NCBI GenBank assembly: GCA_965644295.1
Contig: CBFFRP010000272.1
Span: forward strand, 28,929 to 92,928
DNA from: Paraphysomonas bandaiensis
Lineage: Eukaryota > Chrysophyceae
Length of the DNA: 64,000 nt
Direction of reading: 5' to 3'
A model generated the notes under the pieces. That model worked only from the letters and a program-made list of their open reading frames with translations. It had not been told where the DNA came from and did not search any database. A program made the position numbers and the translations under genes. This document shows, piece by piece, positions 33,860-45,237 of the stretch (positions within the stretch are counted from its first letter, which is position 1; every line of letters starts with the position of its first letter).

Positions 33860-34211
33860 TGTTGAGTTCTGCAATATGATGTGATATATATTGTGCAATT
33901 GAAGTGAGTTAACAGTGTGCAATTATAGGTAAAGTCAACTCATAGGTGTAACGGGTGATTATAGTAGTTACAAAGGAATTAAATTCAGTTACTGATGTGT
34001 GACTATACAAGATATAGAACTGACTGATGAACATATGATAAACAGATGTTGCTATAAGAACAGATGTTTCAACATATGTTACACGAATATGTAGTGAAGT
34101 GTTCAGAATAATAATCATAATTTCTTACTTGAAAGTGCATTGTGTTCAACAGTAAGGTTACGGTTTACGCGTAGAGCAAAGTTAACTTCAGTGAAATGTC
34201 CATTGTTAACA
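33860..34211 (+). repeat. 5' LTR of copia element 2
   Basis: 352 bp, starts tgttgagttctgc and ends ttgttaaca. It appears identical to 37625-37976. Preceded by cgcca. Confidence 0.94.
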
Positions 34212-34310
34212 TGGTAGCGAGTGGTAGCTCTGATGAGGCGATGGAGGACAGCAAGGTGCTGAAGTTTGACAAGTGAAACGACACGTGTGTTGTAACGATT
34301 TGGGAGGCAT

Positions 34311-37300
34311 GTGAACATGACGCAGATGTATTGGAGGGTGCCAACATATACATGGAGGCGACTCCCACATGATGATCCCAATAAGGAAGCTTTGTCCAAT
34401 CATATGCTTAAAACGCTTGTGGATACTGTAGGTCTAGGAGTGAGAGTTGGGAGTAGTACTCCAAAAGACTACAGCGAAATACCAGCTTGTAAATATTGGC
34501 CAATGATATGGACGAAATAGAGATTGATAGGCTGAAATGTATTTTCTACTAAAACTGCCTTCTACACTGAGTAGAGCAGCAGAGCAGTGCAGCTGTTCAT
34601 AGTTAACGAGCAGGAGTGCTGAACATACACATGAACAGAGACAGAGACAGAGTTCATCGGCGGAATGGTGCTAATATGTAGATGATGATGTCTCATCTGG
34701 AGGGGAGTCCAATAAGATAGATGGTGAAGTGCTTATGACTGAAACAGTAGACCAACGAGTGTATCTAGACAGTTGTGCCGGAAAGCAGCTATTCATTGTT
34801 GTTAAAGATCATAGAGTGCTAGAGAAATATTATGAAGCAGAGCCAGGAGTCATATCTCTGACGAAGAAGGGGTCAGCAATGGAGACTCAAGGAGTAGGAA
34901 GCTTTCAACACTGGCAAAAGAGAAGGCATCAAAGTATGTAAAGATGCGGTGAAGAATATTGTCTCAGGCGGAATGCTGCGAGCACTGGTGTGTGGATTGG
35001 AACTACTTAGAGTACCGAGAATTGTAGAGTTAAACACTGGTAGAGAGGTACTGGTTGGAGACTATATGATGAGCATGGAGGAATGCCATGGGAGGCATTA
35101 TATAATATTATGACGTTTTGAATTTGCCTATTATTACGTCATCATGCCATCATGTAATGGAGGAAAATGCCAAGGAGGACAGTAAAGTTAGTGGATGCTG
35201 CCTTATGAGTGTGTTCCTGGGAGGAAAGGTGCCCGAGTTATCCTGGTTGATGAGAGGAAATGGGGGTGCAAGGCGTATGTATTAGTCCCGAAGGCCGATA
35301 GTCGGAAAGACTGGGAGGAAAAGGCACAAACAGGATATTTTGTGGGTTTCCCAGATGAGCAGATGGGGTATCAAGTGTTGATAGGAGATACAATAGTCAC
35401 GTCTGTTCATGTCCTGTTTGATGTATCAGTGCCCTAGAGATCGGCTGAATACTACCGAGAAATGGACTAAGCCACGGTGGCAGTGGTTCCTCAGGGAGGA
35501 GTGTTATCGACAAAACCCATGTGAAGATGGCGGCCAACTGTACAACAAGACCACGCGAATATAGATTCGGAAAGAGGTCTAACTGTGGGATATAGATCCC
35601 TGATGTCAGGTGGTGAGGAGCAACTGGAAGTTAAGACTCCTATTCACATCATCGCGGATGAGTGAAGACCTTGTGACAAGAGTATCTGCTAGTTCTGGAT
35701 CTCGTGACGACGGGACCAGCGGACATTTATTACAGCAGTTGACTGGGACGGTTCCATCCCCTTCTGACTTCGTAAGTGCTCCGGGAGAGGAAGCTCCATC
35801 AGATCGCTCAACTAGGGGCAGGCGCACAAGGGCTCCAAGGGTAGTGACGAATGTGTCAGTAGTAGGTGAGAAGCACGTATTACCTTCGTGTGACGAAGTG
35901 GAGTGCAGCCTACTAGAGGAGGCAAATTCCATCTGGTGCTCGTCAGCGGGACCTAAGGTGCCTCAGACATATTCCGAATTCTTGGAGTTGCCGGAACGGA
36001 AGCAATGGAGTTCAGCCAGGCTGAATATGACGAACTGGAACGAAGGGAAGTGATGGAAGTTAAGCCCATACCTACCCCAGTGTCACTCCATTGACAGCAA
36101 GACAGGCTGAGCGTGACAGACTGGAACGAAGGGAAGTAATGGAAGTTAAGCCCATCATCCCTACCCCAGTGTCACTGCAATTTGAATCCTGAGTATGTCT
36201 TTGCTTTGAAACGCAACAAGGAGGGTGCGATTCAACGATAGAAAGCACGACTTGTGGTACTTGGATATGGAGGCCATGAGGTTGGTAGAGCCAACAATTA
36301 TACTCCAGTGGTAAAAGCGGTAACAGTAAGATTGCTATTAGCTATCGCGTTTGTTATGAATATGGTGGTGCATCAACTCGACGTATCTAATGCATTCTTG
36401 TATATGCAGATATAAAAGGAGATGTGTGTATAAGTATGCAACACCAGATTTCAAATTGCCACCAGGATATTGCTTTAAACTGAAGAAAAGTTTATATGGT
36501 CTTCGAAGCTCACCACGGTCATGATGATAATATGCTGAGAGCATGTCGAGATACGAATATTATTTTGGAAATTAAGCGACGAGTATGTGAAAGGTTCGAT
36601 ATTACAGATATGAATGAGATTGGCTAGTTTTTGAACGTGAGAGTGACGAGAACTCCGAATTGTCTCAAACTTGACATGACAGTGTTCATCAAAAAGATAT
36701 TGGTGAAGTATGTGGTTTTCTGGGTGTCCAAGGGACAAGACGCGGCGATACCCACTACATAGTGATGTCATGGATAGGATCAAAGTGGGAGTGGAACATG
36801 TGCATTCGACTCTGAAGAGCAGGAATTAGTTGACAATTTTCCCTATCGTCCATTAATAGGAGCGTTACTTTATTTATCTATGAATACAAGGCCGGATATC
36901 TCATATGCAGTGGGAGTATTCATTATAGAGGGAGAGATTTTGATCTTCATATGTTCACTGATGCTGACTGGGCAGGCGACCCGTTGACGAGGAGATCAAC
37001 TTCAGGTTATATGTTATGTTTGGAGCTGGTGGACCACTATCGTGGGGTTCCAAACTTCAGTCTACTGTAGCTACATCGACTATGCAAGCAGAGTATCAAT
37101 GCTTATATAATGGATTACTGGAAATGATATGGTCTCGGGGGGTGACTGGTGAAGTAGGATTGAAAATTGACGAGCCCACACCATTATTCCTGGATAGTCA
37201 AAGTGCTCAGGATATATCGGAAAATCCAGTGCGACATCAACGATCGAAACATATTGAGATTAAGTATCATATGATTAGAGAGCATGTGGATCCCGAACAG

Positions 37301-37480
37301 TTTAATACAGCGAAATTAATTCATGTGAGCAGTCGACAACAGATGGCTGATATATATACCAAGGCTTTGAGTGGTCCAATATTCATTGAACAGAGGGAGC
37401 GAAATCTTGGGGGAAAATTTAAGACTACTGCACAAATTATCGCAGAGGTACCCAAGGTAAAGAGAGTTCGTCGTAACTAG
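34311..37480 (+). pseudogene. Broken copia gag-pol of element 2
   Basis: Recognisable pieces lie in different frames separated by stops. There is a Gag-like fragment (about 34311-34520). A protease-like piece has YLDSCAGKQLFIV (about 34729-34860), where the usual DSG is DSC. An integrase C-terminal piece reads KWGCKAYVLVPKADSRKDW and GYFVGFPDE (35195-35437). RT pieces lie around 36190-36420 (NAFLYMQ-like) and 36835-36920 (TRPDISYAVGVF). A longer RNase H frame at 37016-37480 has SRGVTGEVG, DSQSAQD and HQRSKHIEIKYHMIREH. The zinc knuckle, GAG-pre-integrase and integrase catalytic core are not detected. A roughly 55 bp block is duplicated at 36035-36089 and 36121-36178. It cannot encode its own replication proteins. 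Confidence 0.85.
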
Positions 37481-37624
37481 ATAGAGGTGAATGAATGGTG
37501 GGAGCTAGCTATACCAGCGGAGTCATACGTCCACCAGTGTCCTATGAGGTTCGGTGGTTGCGTATCCGATAGCAATGTTCTTCACAAATTTTAGAATGGT
37601 TAACTACATCCAATTGAGTGGGAG

Positions 37625-37976
37625 TGTTGAGTTCTGCAATATGATGTGATATATATTGTGCAATTGAAGTGAGTTAACAGTGTGCAATTATAGGTAAAGT
37701 CAACTCATAGGTGTAACGGGTGATTATAGTAGTTACAAAGGAATTAAATTCAGTTACTGATGTGTGACTATACAAGATATAGAACTGACTGATGAACATA
37801 TGATAAACAGATGTTGCTATAAGAACAGATGTTTCAACATATGTTACACGAATATGTAGTGAAGTGTTCAGAATAATAATCATAATTTCTTACTTGAAAG
37901 TGCATTGTGTTCAACAGTAAGGTTACGGTTTACGCGTAGAGCAAAGTTAACTTCAGTGAAATGTCCATTGTTAACA
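37625..37976 (+). repeat. 3' LTR of copia element 2
   Basis: 352 bp, apparently identical to the 5' LTR, followed by the cgcca target duplication. Confidence 0.94.
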
Positions 37977-37981
37977 CGCCA

Positions 37982-38452
37982 CAAGTTGGTATACCCTTAG
38001 AAAGTGTACAACTTCAGCTTCCATCAATGACTAAGGTGGTTGTAAAATTAATTGAGTTTTCCTAACAAGGTTCTTTGCTTAATTGCTGCATCCAAATTAC
38101 ATCTAACAATAATCCATATGTTATTTGTCACATACATATTCGTATATCATCGACGAAGCTATTTTACGTATTGCCTGTTGACACGCCGTCATACCAAGTG
38201 AGCTCAGAGCATATCAATTTCTAATAGAAGACATTCACTACGTGAACTATTACACGCATAATCTATCCCATGATAAAGTCGTGTTATGTTCCCCATATTT
38301 TAGATTATGAGTAGAATTCCATTTTACTCTCACTCGATATCCATACCCAACACAGCATACAGCAGTCACTATTTGCCAATATTTATTCACAGAAACGCTA
38401 ACAAGGTCACTGAAAACTATGAACATTCACAAGCATACTATAACAGAGTTGA
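37982..38452. other. Intergenic stretch, nothing recognised
   Basis: About 470 bp between the second retrotransposon and the 3' end of the kinase gene. AT-rich; presumably includes the kinase 3' UTR. Confidence 0.4.
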
Positions 38453-40390
38453 TCAGTAATATAAAAGAATTTCTTTTTTCATCTGCATGAAGGAAAATAT
38501 CAAAACGCAAAAACACTTCGTTTATAATTTCACTTACATTAGATCTGATGTCTTCACTCACTAGTAGCGGCATCTTCTCAATCTCCATGATAAGGCCGCC
38601 ATTTCCTTCTCCACTCCTGGAAATTTCTCTGCTGGGATCCCGAAATTCAGCAAGAAAGGGATGCTCCAGAGCTTCGTCCACAGTGATCCTCTTGCTGGGA
38701 TTAAATTGAAGCATAGAGGTCAGTAAGTCGATAGCTTCCCGAGGCGCACCTTTGTACAACTGAGACAAGTCCTGCAAATACGACAATATTGTAAGAACTG
38801 TCTAATATATATTTATTTATCCTATTCATACCTCTGCTCGGCGTCTTGGGAGTCCGCGTAGAAATGCCTCGGTCTTGGGGTGACCGATCTCTGCGATATC
38901 TTCTTCACTAGGAGTGCCGATCACATCCAAGATAGTGTTGAGCTGATCATAGCGGTCGCTTGGCGTCTCTCGCATCTTACCAATAGTTGCGGACGATGAC
39001 CCATCGTTACTGTTCTTACTGAGAGAAGGGCACGAGTTTCCTGGGAATAGTGGTGCCCTATTCTGGTAATCGGGAACGCTCTCGGCTTGCATCCCCAGTA
39101 TTTCTGCCAGCACACATCCCACTGACCACATATCTACTGCCTTCGAGTAATCACGTAAAAGAATTAGCTCTGGTGCACGATACCAACGTGTGACCACGTG
39201 GTGTGTGAGCTGTCGGGAGACAGGTGTGGGCATCTCATAAGCCTCCGATGTGCCTCCCTCACCCGGCAGCACGGATCGCTCCGGGCTGAAGTCTCTTTCC
39301 CTCTTGCTACTACTGCTCCCAAACAAAGCCTCTATGGCAGTCTCACGTTCAACTTCTACAGCTGACGGCCTATTGAGGGGTTCCAGATCACTCGACGCTG
39401 GACTAATTACACGGGAGAGACCAAAGTCGCAGATCTTGAGGGTGCAATCCTCATAAAGTAAGATATTGGCCGGCTTCAAATCTAAATACAATTTGAGTAC
39501 ATAATGAAGGATCGGCGTATCGCTATTACCTCGATGAATAACATTGGCAGAATGGAGATACTTTAATCCCAAAAGTATCTGGTAGAGGAAAGTCTGGATG
39601 TGCGCGACGGAGAGGTACTGTGCGGACATAAGGAGCTTGTGGAGATCGGTATCCACATATTCGAAGACCAGGTACAGATCATCCAAGGATGTATCCGGTT
39701 CGTGCGCACGCGTTCGTGTCCGTTTACGAGCTGTCGAATTGGGAGTATCTAGTCGAGACAATATTTTATCCGGGGGCGGTGAATAGGAAAGAGACGACGG
39801 ATCCAAACGCGGAGCCCTCACATCGATCAGACGGATGATATTTGGGTGTTTCATATGCCTGAATAAAATCATAATATATGAAATTAAAAGTTTTCGGATA
39901 TTTCGTACCTTAAAATAAACATTTCTCGATAAATTCTCTTCGCATCAGTCGAACTATCAAAAACATTCCGTATTCGTTTAACCGCAACCATCGTGTTTGT
40001 ACTGCATAATAGCATTTATAAAATTAAAGATTACTCTGTATGTTACCGTTGATCTATTGCTTGTGCAACTTCACCATAAGAGCCGCGTCCAATAATCCTC
40101 TCGATATGATAGTGATCATCAATTTCCCAACCACTGAACTGAGAGTGTAGTCCAGGCGGTGGAGGACTGAATACAACAGCATCACTCTCTGGTCGATCTG
40201 CTGGTGTTGGAAGATCCCCAAAACTCATTGTATTATTATAAATATCAGTTGAAAAATTAATAGGGGTTGCCATGCCACTGATATCACCCGGGCCTGTACA
40301 CCCCGCCCCTGATAATACATCATCCCCATCAGCTGAGTGTGTTATCTCCATAGACGATAGATTATCACCAATACAATGGTTTGAATTCAT
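38453..40390 (-). CDS. MAP-kinase-like Ser/Thr kinase with atypical activation loop
   Basis: Six exons on the minus strand: 40390-40047, 40001-39909, 39858-39530, 39481-38832, 38771-38538 and 38482-38453, 559 residues. A roughly 95-residue low-complexity N-terminus precedes the kinase domain. Motifs: glycine loop IGRGSYGEV (about 101-109), catalytic lysine in MVAVKRIR, HRDLKPANILL (about 253), ICDFGLSR (about 272), then VTRWYRAPELILL and DMWSVGCVLAEIL. The TRWYRAPE motif and the C-terminal NMKKEILLYY end point to the MAPK family. Two oddities stand out. The DFG-to-APE loop carries roughly 60 extra, Ser/Glu-rich residues. The dual-phosphorylation TxY is THH, so no tyrosine is available. A second insertion follows the beta-3/alpha-C region. 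The intron splitting HRD is 48 bp, open and in phase. It is divergent from the LeuRS gene. Confidence 0.88.
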
Positions 40391-40948
40391 AAAGTTCTAA
40401 TTAATCAATTCAATAGATATGATGCAGATATAGTGGGGGGAGATACTGACATCTTCCTGATCTCGAACCAAAATATCTTTATAGACATGAGTACGTTACT
40501 CCCCACCACTCCACGTTCAGCATCCGTACATACGTCAATATATCCGGGATTTTATGTGGTGGGGATTGCAGATACTCCATATCTGTATATGACCAACGTA
40601 TATATGGATATACGAGATGTGTGTTGTGGACTGGTGTGTATGGATGGTATGTATGTATTTGCAGTGGAGGCCTCAAAACCACAAGAAATACTTCATCATC
40701 TACTCCACTCGACATCATCATCAGCAGTTCATACATCTATATATACCCATATCATACTACGTATAGTAGCATCATTGTACAGTATATGTATATGTATATG
40801 TATACTGCAGTGTGTATGCATGTATATGGTATAGGCGGGTGTGTTGGGTGTTGTGGCTGGCGTCTGTCTTGTGATGGAGAACCACGCAAAGAATTATCTC
40901 AAGGAACTAAACACTGATATCTGTGTGCGTGTATAGTAAACCTATAGC
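40391..40948. promoter_or_regulatory. Divergent intergenic region, MAPK / LeuRS
   Basis: 558 bp between opposite start codons, with TATA-rich and (tatg)-like words around 40780-40805. It probably holds both promoters. Open frames here (for example 40433-40834) are low-complexity and not credible genes. Confidence 0.4.
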
Positions 40949-43900
40949 ATGATACGTGTAGAGCGCACGAATAAGTTCTCTGTATTCAGTGTGAGCGGAG
41001 GCGATCAGCAGCCTGTAAAGAAACCCGCTGCCAAACCCTCTAAAACAAACACACAGAGTGGTTCTGATAAAACAAACAAGGCTTCTAAGGCATCTTCTAC
41101 TCCAGCACCTAAGGTAATGCATGTGTATGATGTGATTATGGGGATGATAGTGTGTTACAGTCATTTGCAAGAAGAGATCATCTCCGTGAGATTGAGATCA
41201 GAGTACAGGAGCAATGGGAGAGATCTAAGATATTCGAGACCGAGAAGAAGGTCGATGCTTCGGGCAATCCACTCCCTAAGTACTTAGTGACTTTTCCCTA
41301 CCCCTATATGAATGGTCGCCTTCATCTCGGCCATGCTTTCAGTTTGACCAAAGCGGAGTTTACTGCAAGATTCCAGAGGTTGCGCGGTAAAAATGTCTTG
41401 TTTCCATTTGGCTTCCATTGCACAGGAATGCCTATCCAGGCTGCTGCGAATAAGTTGCGTATGGAGATCGAGGCGTTTGGCAACCCCCCTGTTTTTCCCC
41501 AGGAGGAAGAACCTGAGCAACAGGAAGATAAAAAGTCTGCCGAATCTGTTGTTAGCGCCAAAGGCAAAGGCAAGAAAACAAAACTTGCGGTAAAGGGTCA
41601 TACAAAGGCACTCCGTCAGTGGGAAATCATGCGTATGATGGTGCCCGAAGAGGAGATTCATCAGTTTGCGGATCCGCTAAAGTGGCTGCAGTACTTCCCA
41701 CCCTACGGCATGTCTGATCTCAGGGCTTTCGGCTCGTGCATTGACTGGCGTAGATCCTTTATCACAACATCTGTGAATCCGTACTACGATGCATTCATTC
41801 GGTGGCAATTTAACCGACTTCGTGAAGGCGGAAAGATTCGCTTTGGTAAGCGACCCAATGTCTTTTCTATGCTGGACGGACAGGTGTGTGCAGACCACGA
41901 CCGCGCCAGTGGAGAAGGTGTTGGACCTCAAGAATACACTATTATCAAGCTCCGTGTGCTTGAAATTCCAGAGTCTAATCCTCTAGCCTGCGCTCAGCTT
42001 GCGGATAAGCGAGATCGCATTTTCCTCGCTCCGGCCACCCTGCGCCCGGAAACCATGTATGGCCAAACCAACTGCTTCGTACTGCCTGAAGGCGATTATG
42101 GGGCATATGAACTCACCAATGGGGACATTATTGTTGTGTCGGAGCGTGCAGCACGAGGAATGGCATGCCAGGATCTTCTGAAGGCACCCTGGGGACAGTT
42201 CCCCTGCCTTGCCTCTTGTAAAGGCAAGGATCTCATAGGACTGCCTCTTTCCGCTCCCAACGCTACATACGACCGTGTCTACACCCTCCCACTGCTGACG
42301 ATATCTATGAGCAAGGGGACCGGGGTTGTGACATCCGTCCCTTCTGATGCCCCAGATGACTTTGTAGCATTGCGCGAGTTGCAGGAAAAGCCATTATATC
42401 GCGAGAAGTTCGGTCTAACTGCCGAGATGGTTGAACCCTTCTCTGTTGTGCCTATTATTGGTGAGCCATAATGTGCCCTATTCTCATTGACTAAATTTTT
42501 GTCGTGTTTAGAGATCGAGGGGTACGGAGAAGCTTCAGCCGTCACGATGTGTGAACGACTGAGTATCAAATCTACAAAGGATACCGAGAAGCTTCGGGCC
42601 GCTAAAGACGAGGTGTATTTGAAAGGCTTTTACGAGGGTGTGATGCTTGTGGGCGAGTGTAAGGGTATGAAGGTGAGTAGTCGCCCTTACTGAAAAGTCA
42701 ACTAACACTCTTCTCCGTCAAGGTTTGTGATGCAAAACCGATTGTACGTCAATCTCTCATCGATGCGGGGCATGCGTTTGGGTACTATGAACCTGAGAGC
42801 AAGGTCATGAGTAGATCTGGAGATGAGTGCATTGTGGCTCTCACCGACCAGTGGTATCTGGCATATGGAGAGGAAGAGTGGCAAAAAACAATTTCTGACC
42901 ACATTCACAGTGAAAATTTCACTGGATATAATGACAAGATTATGGAGAAATTTGATTTTGTTGTCGGATGGCTTAAAGAGTGGGCATGTTGCCGACAGTT
43001 CGGACTAGGTACGCAGCTTCCCTGGGACGAACAGTTTGTCATCGAATCTCTTTCTGATTCTACGATATACATGGCGTTCTACACTATTGCTCATCTACTT
43101 CAGGGAGGTGATACCCAGAGTTCGCTTGTTGGGCCAGGAGACATTGACCCAAAATGCCTAAGCGATGCTGTGTTCGACTGTATATTCCTTGGGAAGGAAT
43201 ACCCTGCGGACTGCGGTATTCCGAAGGAGAAGGTTATGGCGATGAGAAATGAGTTTGAGTATTGGTATCCTATGGATTTACGCGTGTCAGCCAAGGATCT
43301 AATACCGAATCATCTGACAATGTGCCTCTACAATCACGTTGAGATATGGAAGGATCGACCTGAGCTTTGGCCCAGGGGTATTTACTGCAACGGACACATC
43401 ATGGTGGATGCGGAGAAAATGAGCAAAGGAAAAGGGAATTTCCTAATGCTTCTTCAGAGTGTAGAAGAGTTTTCTGCAGATGCAACGCGTTTTGCCCTGG
43501 CCGCTGCAGGAGACTCTATGGAAGACGCTAACTTTGATCGCTCTGTCGCCAATCAGGCTATTATTGACCTTTACAATGAGGAGGAATGGATCAAAAGCGT
43601 GTCTGTCGACCATTCTGCAGGAAAGCTACGTAAAGGAGAAATGTTGTTCATGGATACTGCATTCATGAACGAAATAGACTTCCTCGTCGAAGTGACTGGG
43701 GATAAGTTCGAACAGATGTGTTACAGAGACGGCGTTCTCAAGGGGTGGTACGAGGCGATGATTGCCAGGGATCTGTACCGTGATTGGGCGAATAAATGCG
43801 GTATGGAAATGCACGAGGATGTCATTATGAGGTTTGTCAAGGCAGTCGTTATAATGATGGCCCCTATTTGCCCCCATTGGTGCGAGAACTTGTGGTCTAG

Positions 43901-44509
43901 CATCCTTAAAGAATCTGGCTCTGTTTGCGATGCATCATGGCCCTCATTTACTCCTTACGATCCCCTCACCAGGAAACGCTATACTTTTTTTAAGGACTTC
44001 TTGAAAAATGCCCGCCAGGCGACGCTTAAGCTCAAAACTCCTGTGCGCAAAGCCACCGTATTCTTGGCCTCTACTTTTGAGACCAACAAAATTGCTGTTC
44101 TGCAGTTCTTGCAAAGCCAATGCGACAAGAATGGGCGCTTTGGTGCTGACGTATTGGCGAATATGAAAAAGTTCTTGGCATCCAGAGAGGACTTGAAGAA
44201 AGATACTAAGAATTTAATGCAGTTTGGTGCATTTATGAAGCAAGAAGCTGAGTTATGTGGAACTGATGCCCTTGCAACGGAGCTTACTTTTGATCAGAAG
44301 GCAATGCTGGAGGTAATAGTCCCATATATATGTCCGTTGTAAATAATGTACAATATCAGGAAAATGAGGTTTATATTAAAAACTCTCTGGATTTTGATGA
44401 GGTTAGTTTTTACTACATCCACGAGAAGGACACACTTCCAGCTGGAGCGGACAAGAAGAAACTTGATGCATCGATTCCTGGAAAGCCTACTTTCCATTTT
44501 GCAAAATAA
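40949..44509 (+). CDS. LARS: Cytosolic leucyl-tRNA synthetase
   Basis: Five exons (40949-41113, 41161-42460, 42512-42672, 42723-44312, 44360-44509) give 1121 residues, close to other eukaryotic cytosolic LeuRS. The enzyme charges tRNA-Leu with leucine using ATP. Class I motifs are present: the HIGH-type motif in YMNGRLHLGHAFS (about residue 108) and the KMSKS-type motif in EKMSKGKGNF (about 773). The editing (CP1) domain shows the family stretch LRPETMYGQTNCFV and the exon junction reads PII|EIEGYGEASAV, as expected for archaeal/eukaryotic LeuRS. The N-terminal 55 residues are lysine/serine-rich with no clear organelle presequence. The start is ATG 40949. All introns are about 47-51 bp. Confidence 0.95.
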
Positions 44510-45237
44510 GTATTAGTGATATTTGTAGACGCAGCATCAAAGAGTTTGGTGTTGGCGTTTGTCTTGTATTGTTGATACTCTTAGTAAATTAATTGGGTAG
44601 CTGGAATACTTACATATTCTTACTTAGTGAGTGTTATCCAATTTTTTTTGTAGGGGAAACGACATGCGAGCTTTATGCTATTTACACTTAGAGTAAATCT
44701 TGCGTCGAAGAAAACACAGCACTCAGTTCATTAAAATTGTGATAATATTTCTCATCGTTGATCGCCACTTTCTAAGATGATTAACTGCACTTTAGACAAT
44801 CATTTTTTATAATTTACCATCCAGGAAACAATATATTGAAATACTATAGTTAGATAGTGTTCTATCAATACTATTGATGGAGATTTTAGGCAGGCTCAAC
44901 AATACAATTACATAATATATTGTTTTATATAATATTGATTGCAATATATTGTGAGCCACTTTAACAGAAACAATATTGATGGAAATTTTGGCCGGTCCAC
45001 CAATCAACATATTGTACAATGTATTGCAATTCAATATATTGTTTCCTAGCCCCTTAAATACAGTTATCATATATAATACATTATACTAGGTGCTATGTAG
45101 TATGTTCGTACTAGTGCTATCATTGCGTCAAGCTGTCCATCTATTATTTCGAATTCGAAACGGTACGAATAACGAATACATTTCACCAGGTAAGCTGGTA
45201 CTAAGCACAGGAATCTATATTTACATCAGAGTGGTTA
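44510..45237. other. 3' intergenic region with a MITE-like insertion
   Basis: Convergent 3' region between LeuRS (+) and UROD (-). It contains the AT-rich inverted-repeat element at 44821-45052. Nothing else was recognised. Confidence 0.5.
44821..45052. mobile_element. MITE-like element, CAATATATTG family
   Basis: The ends are inverted copies of ggaaacaatatattgaa (left at 44824, right ending tcaatatattgtttcctagc at 45031-45050). The interior contains several caatatattg palindromes. It also has the words gtgagccactttaacagaaa and gatggaaattttggccgg, which recur in inverted orientation near 60737-60780 and 60822-60866. No coding capacity. It belongs to the same repeat family as 60389-60900 and 58110-58146. 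Confidence 0.7.

Larger units (their letters stand above)
33860..37976 (+). mobile_element. Ty1/copia LTR retrotransposon 2, interior decayed
   Basis: 4117 bp, bounded by two 352 bp LTRs (33860-34211 and 37625-37976) that appear identical. The termini are canonical TGTTGAG...TTAACA. The target duplication is cgcca (33855-33859 and 37977-37981). The primer-binding site tggtagcgag starts right after the 5' LTR, the same as in element 1. A purine tract gagtgggag precedes the 3' LTR. The interior is only about 3.4 kb and contains broken copia pol fragments. Apparently identical LTRs with a ruined interior point to a non-autonomous element mobilised by a partner, or to LTR homogenisation. Confidence 0.92.

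Noticed and set aside
34115-34403. Overlapping minus-strand frames in the copia 2 5' region
   Set aside because: Shadows of LTR and gag-remnant sequence; they span the LTR/PBS boundary.
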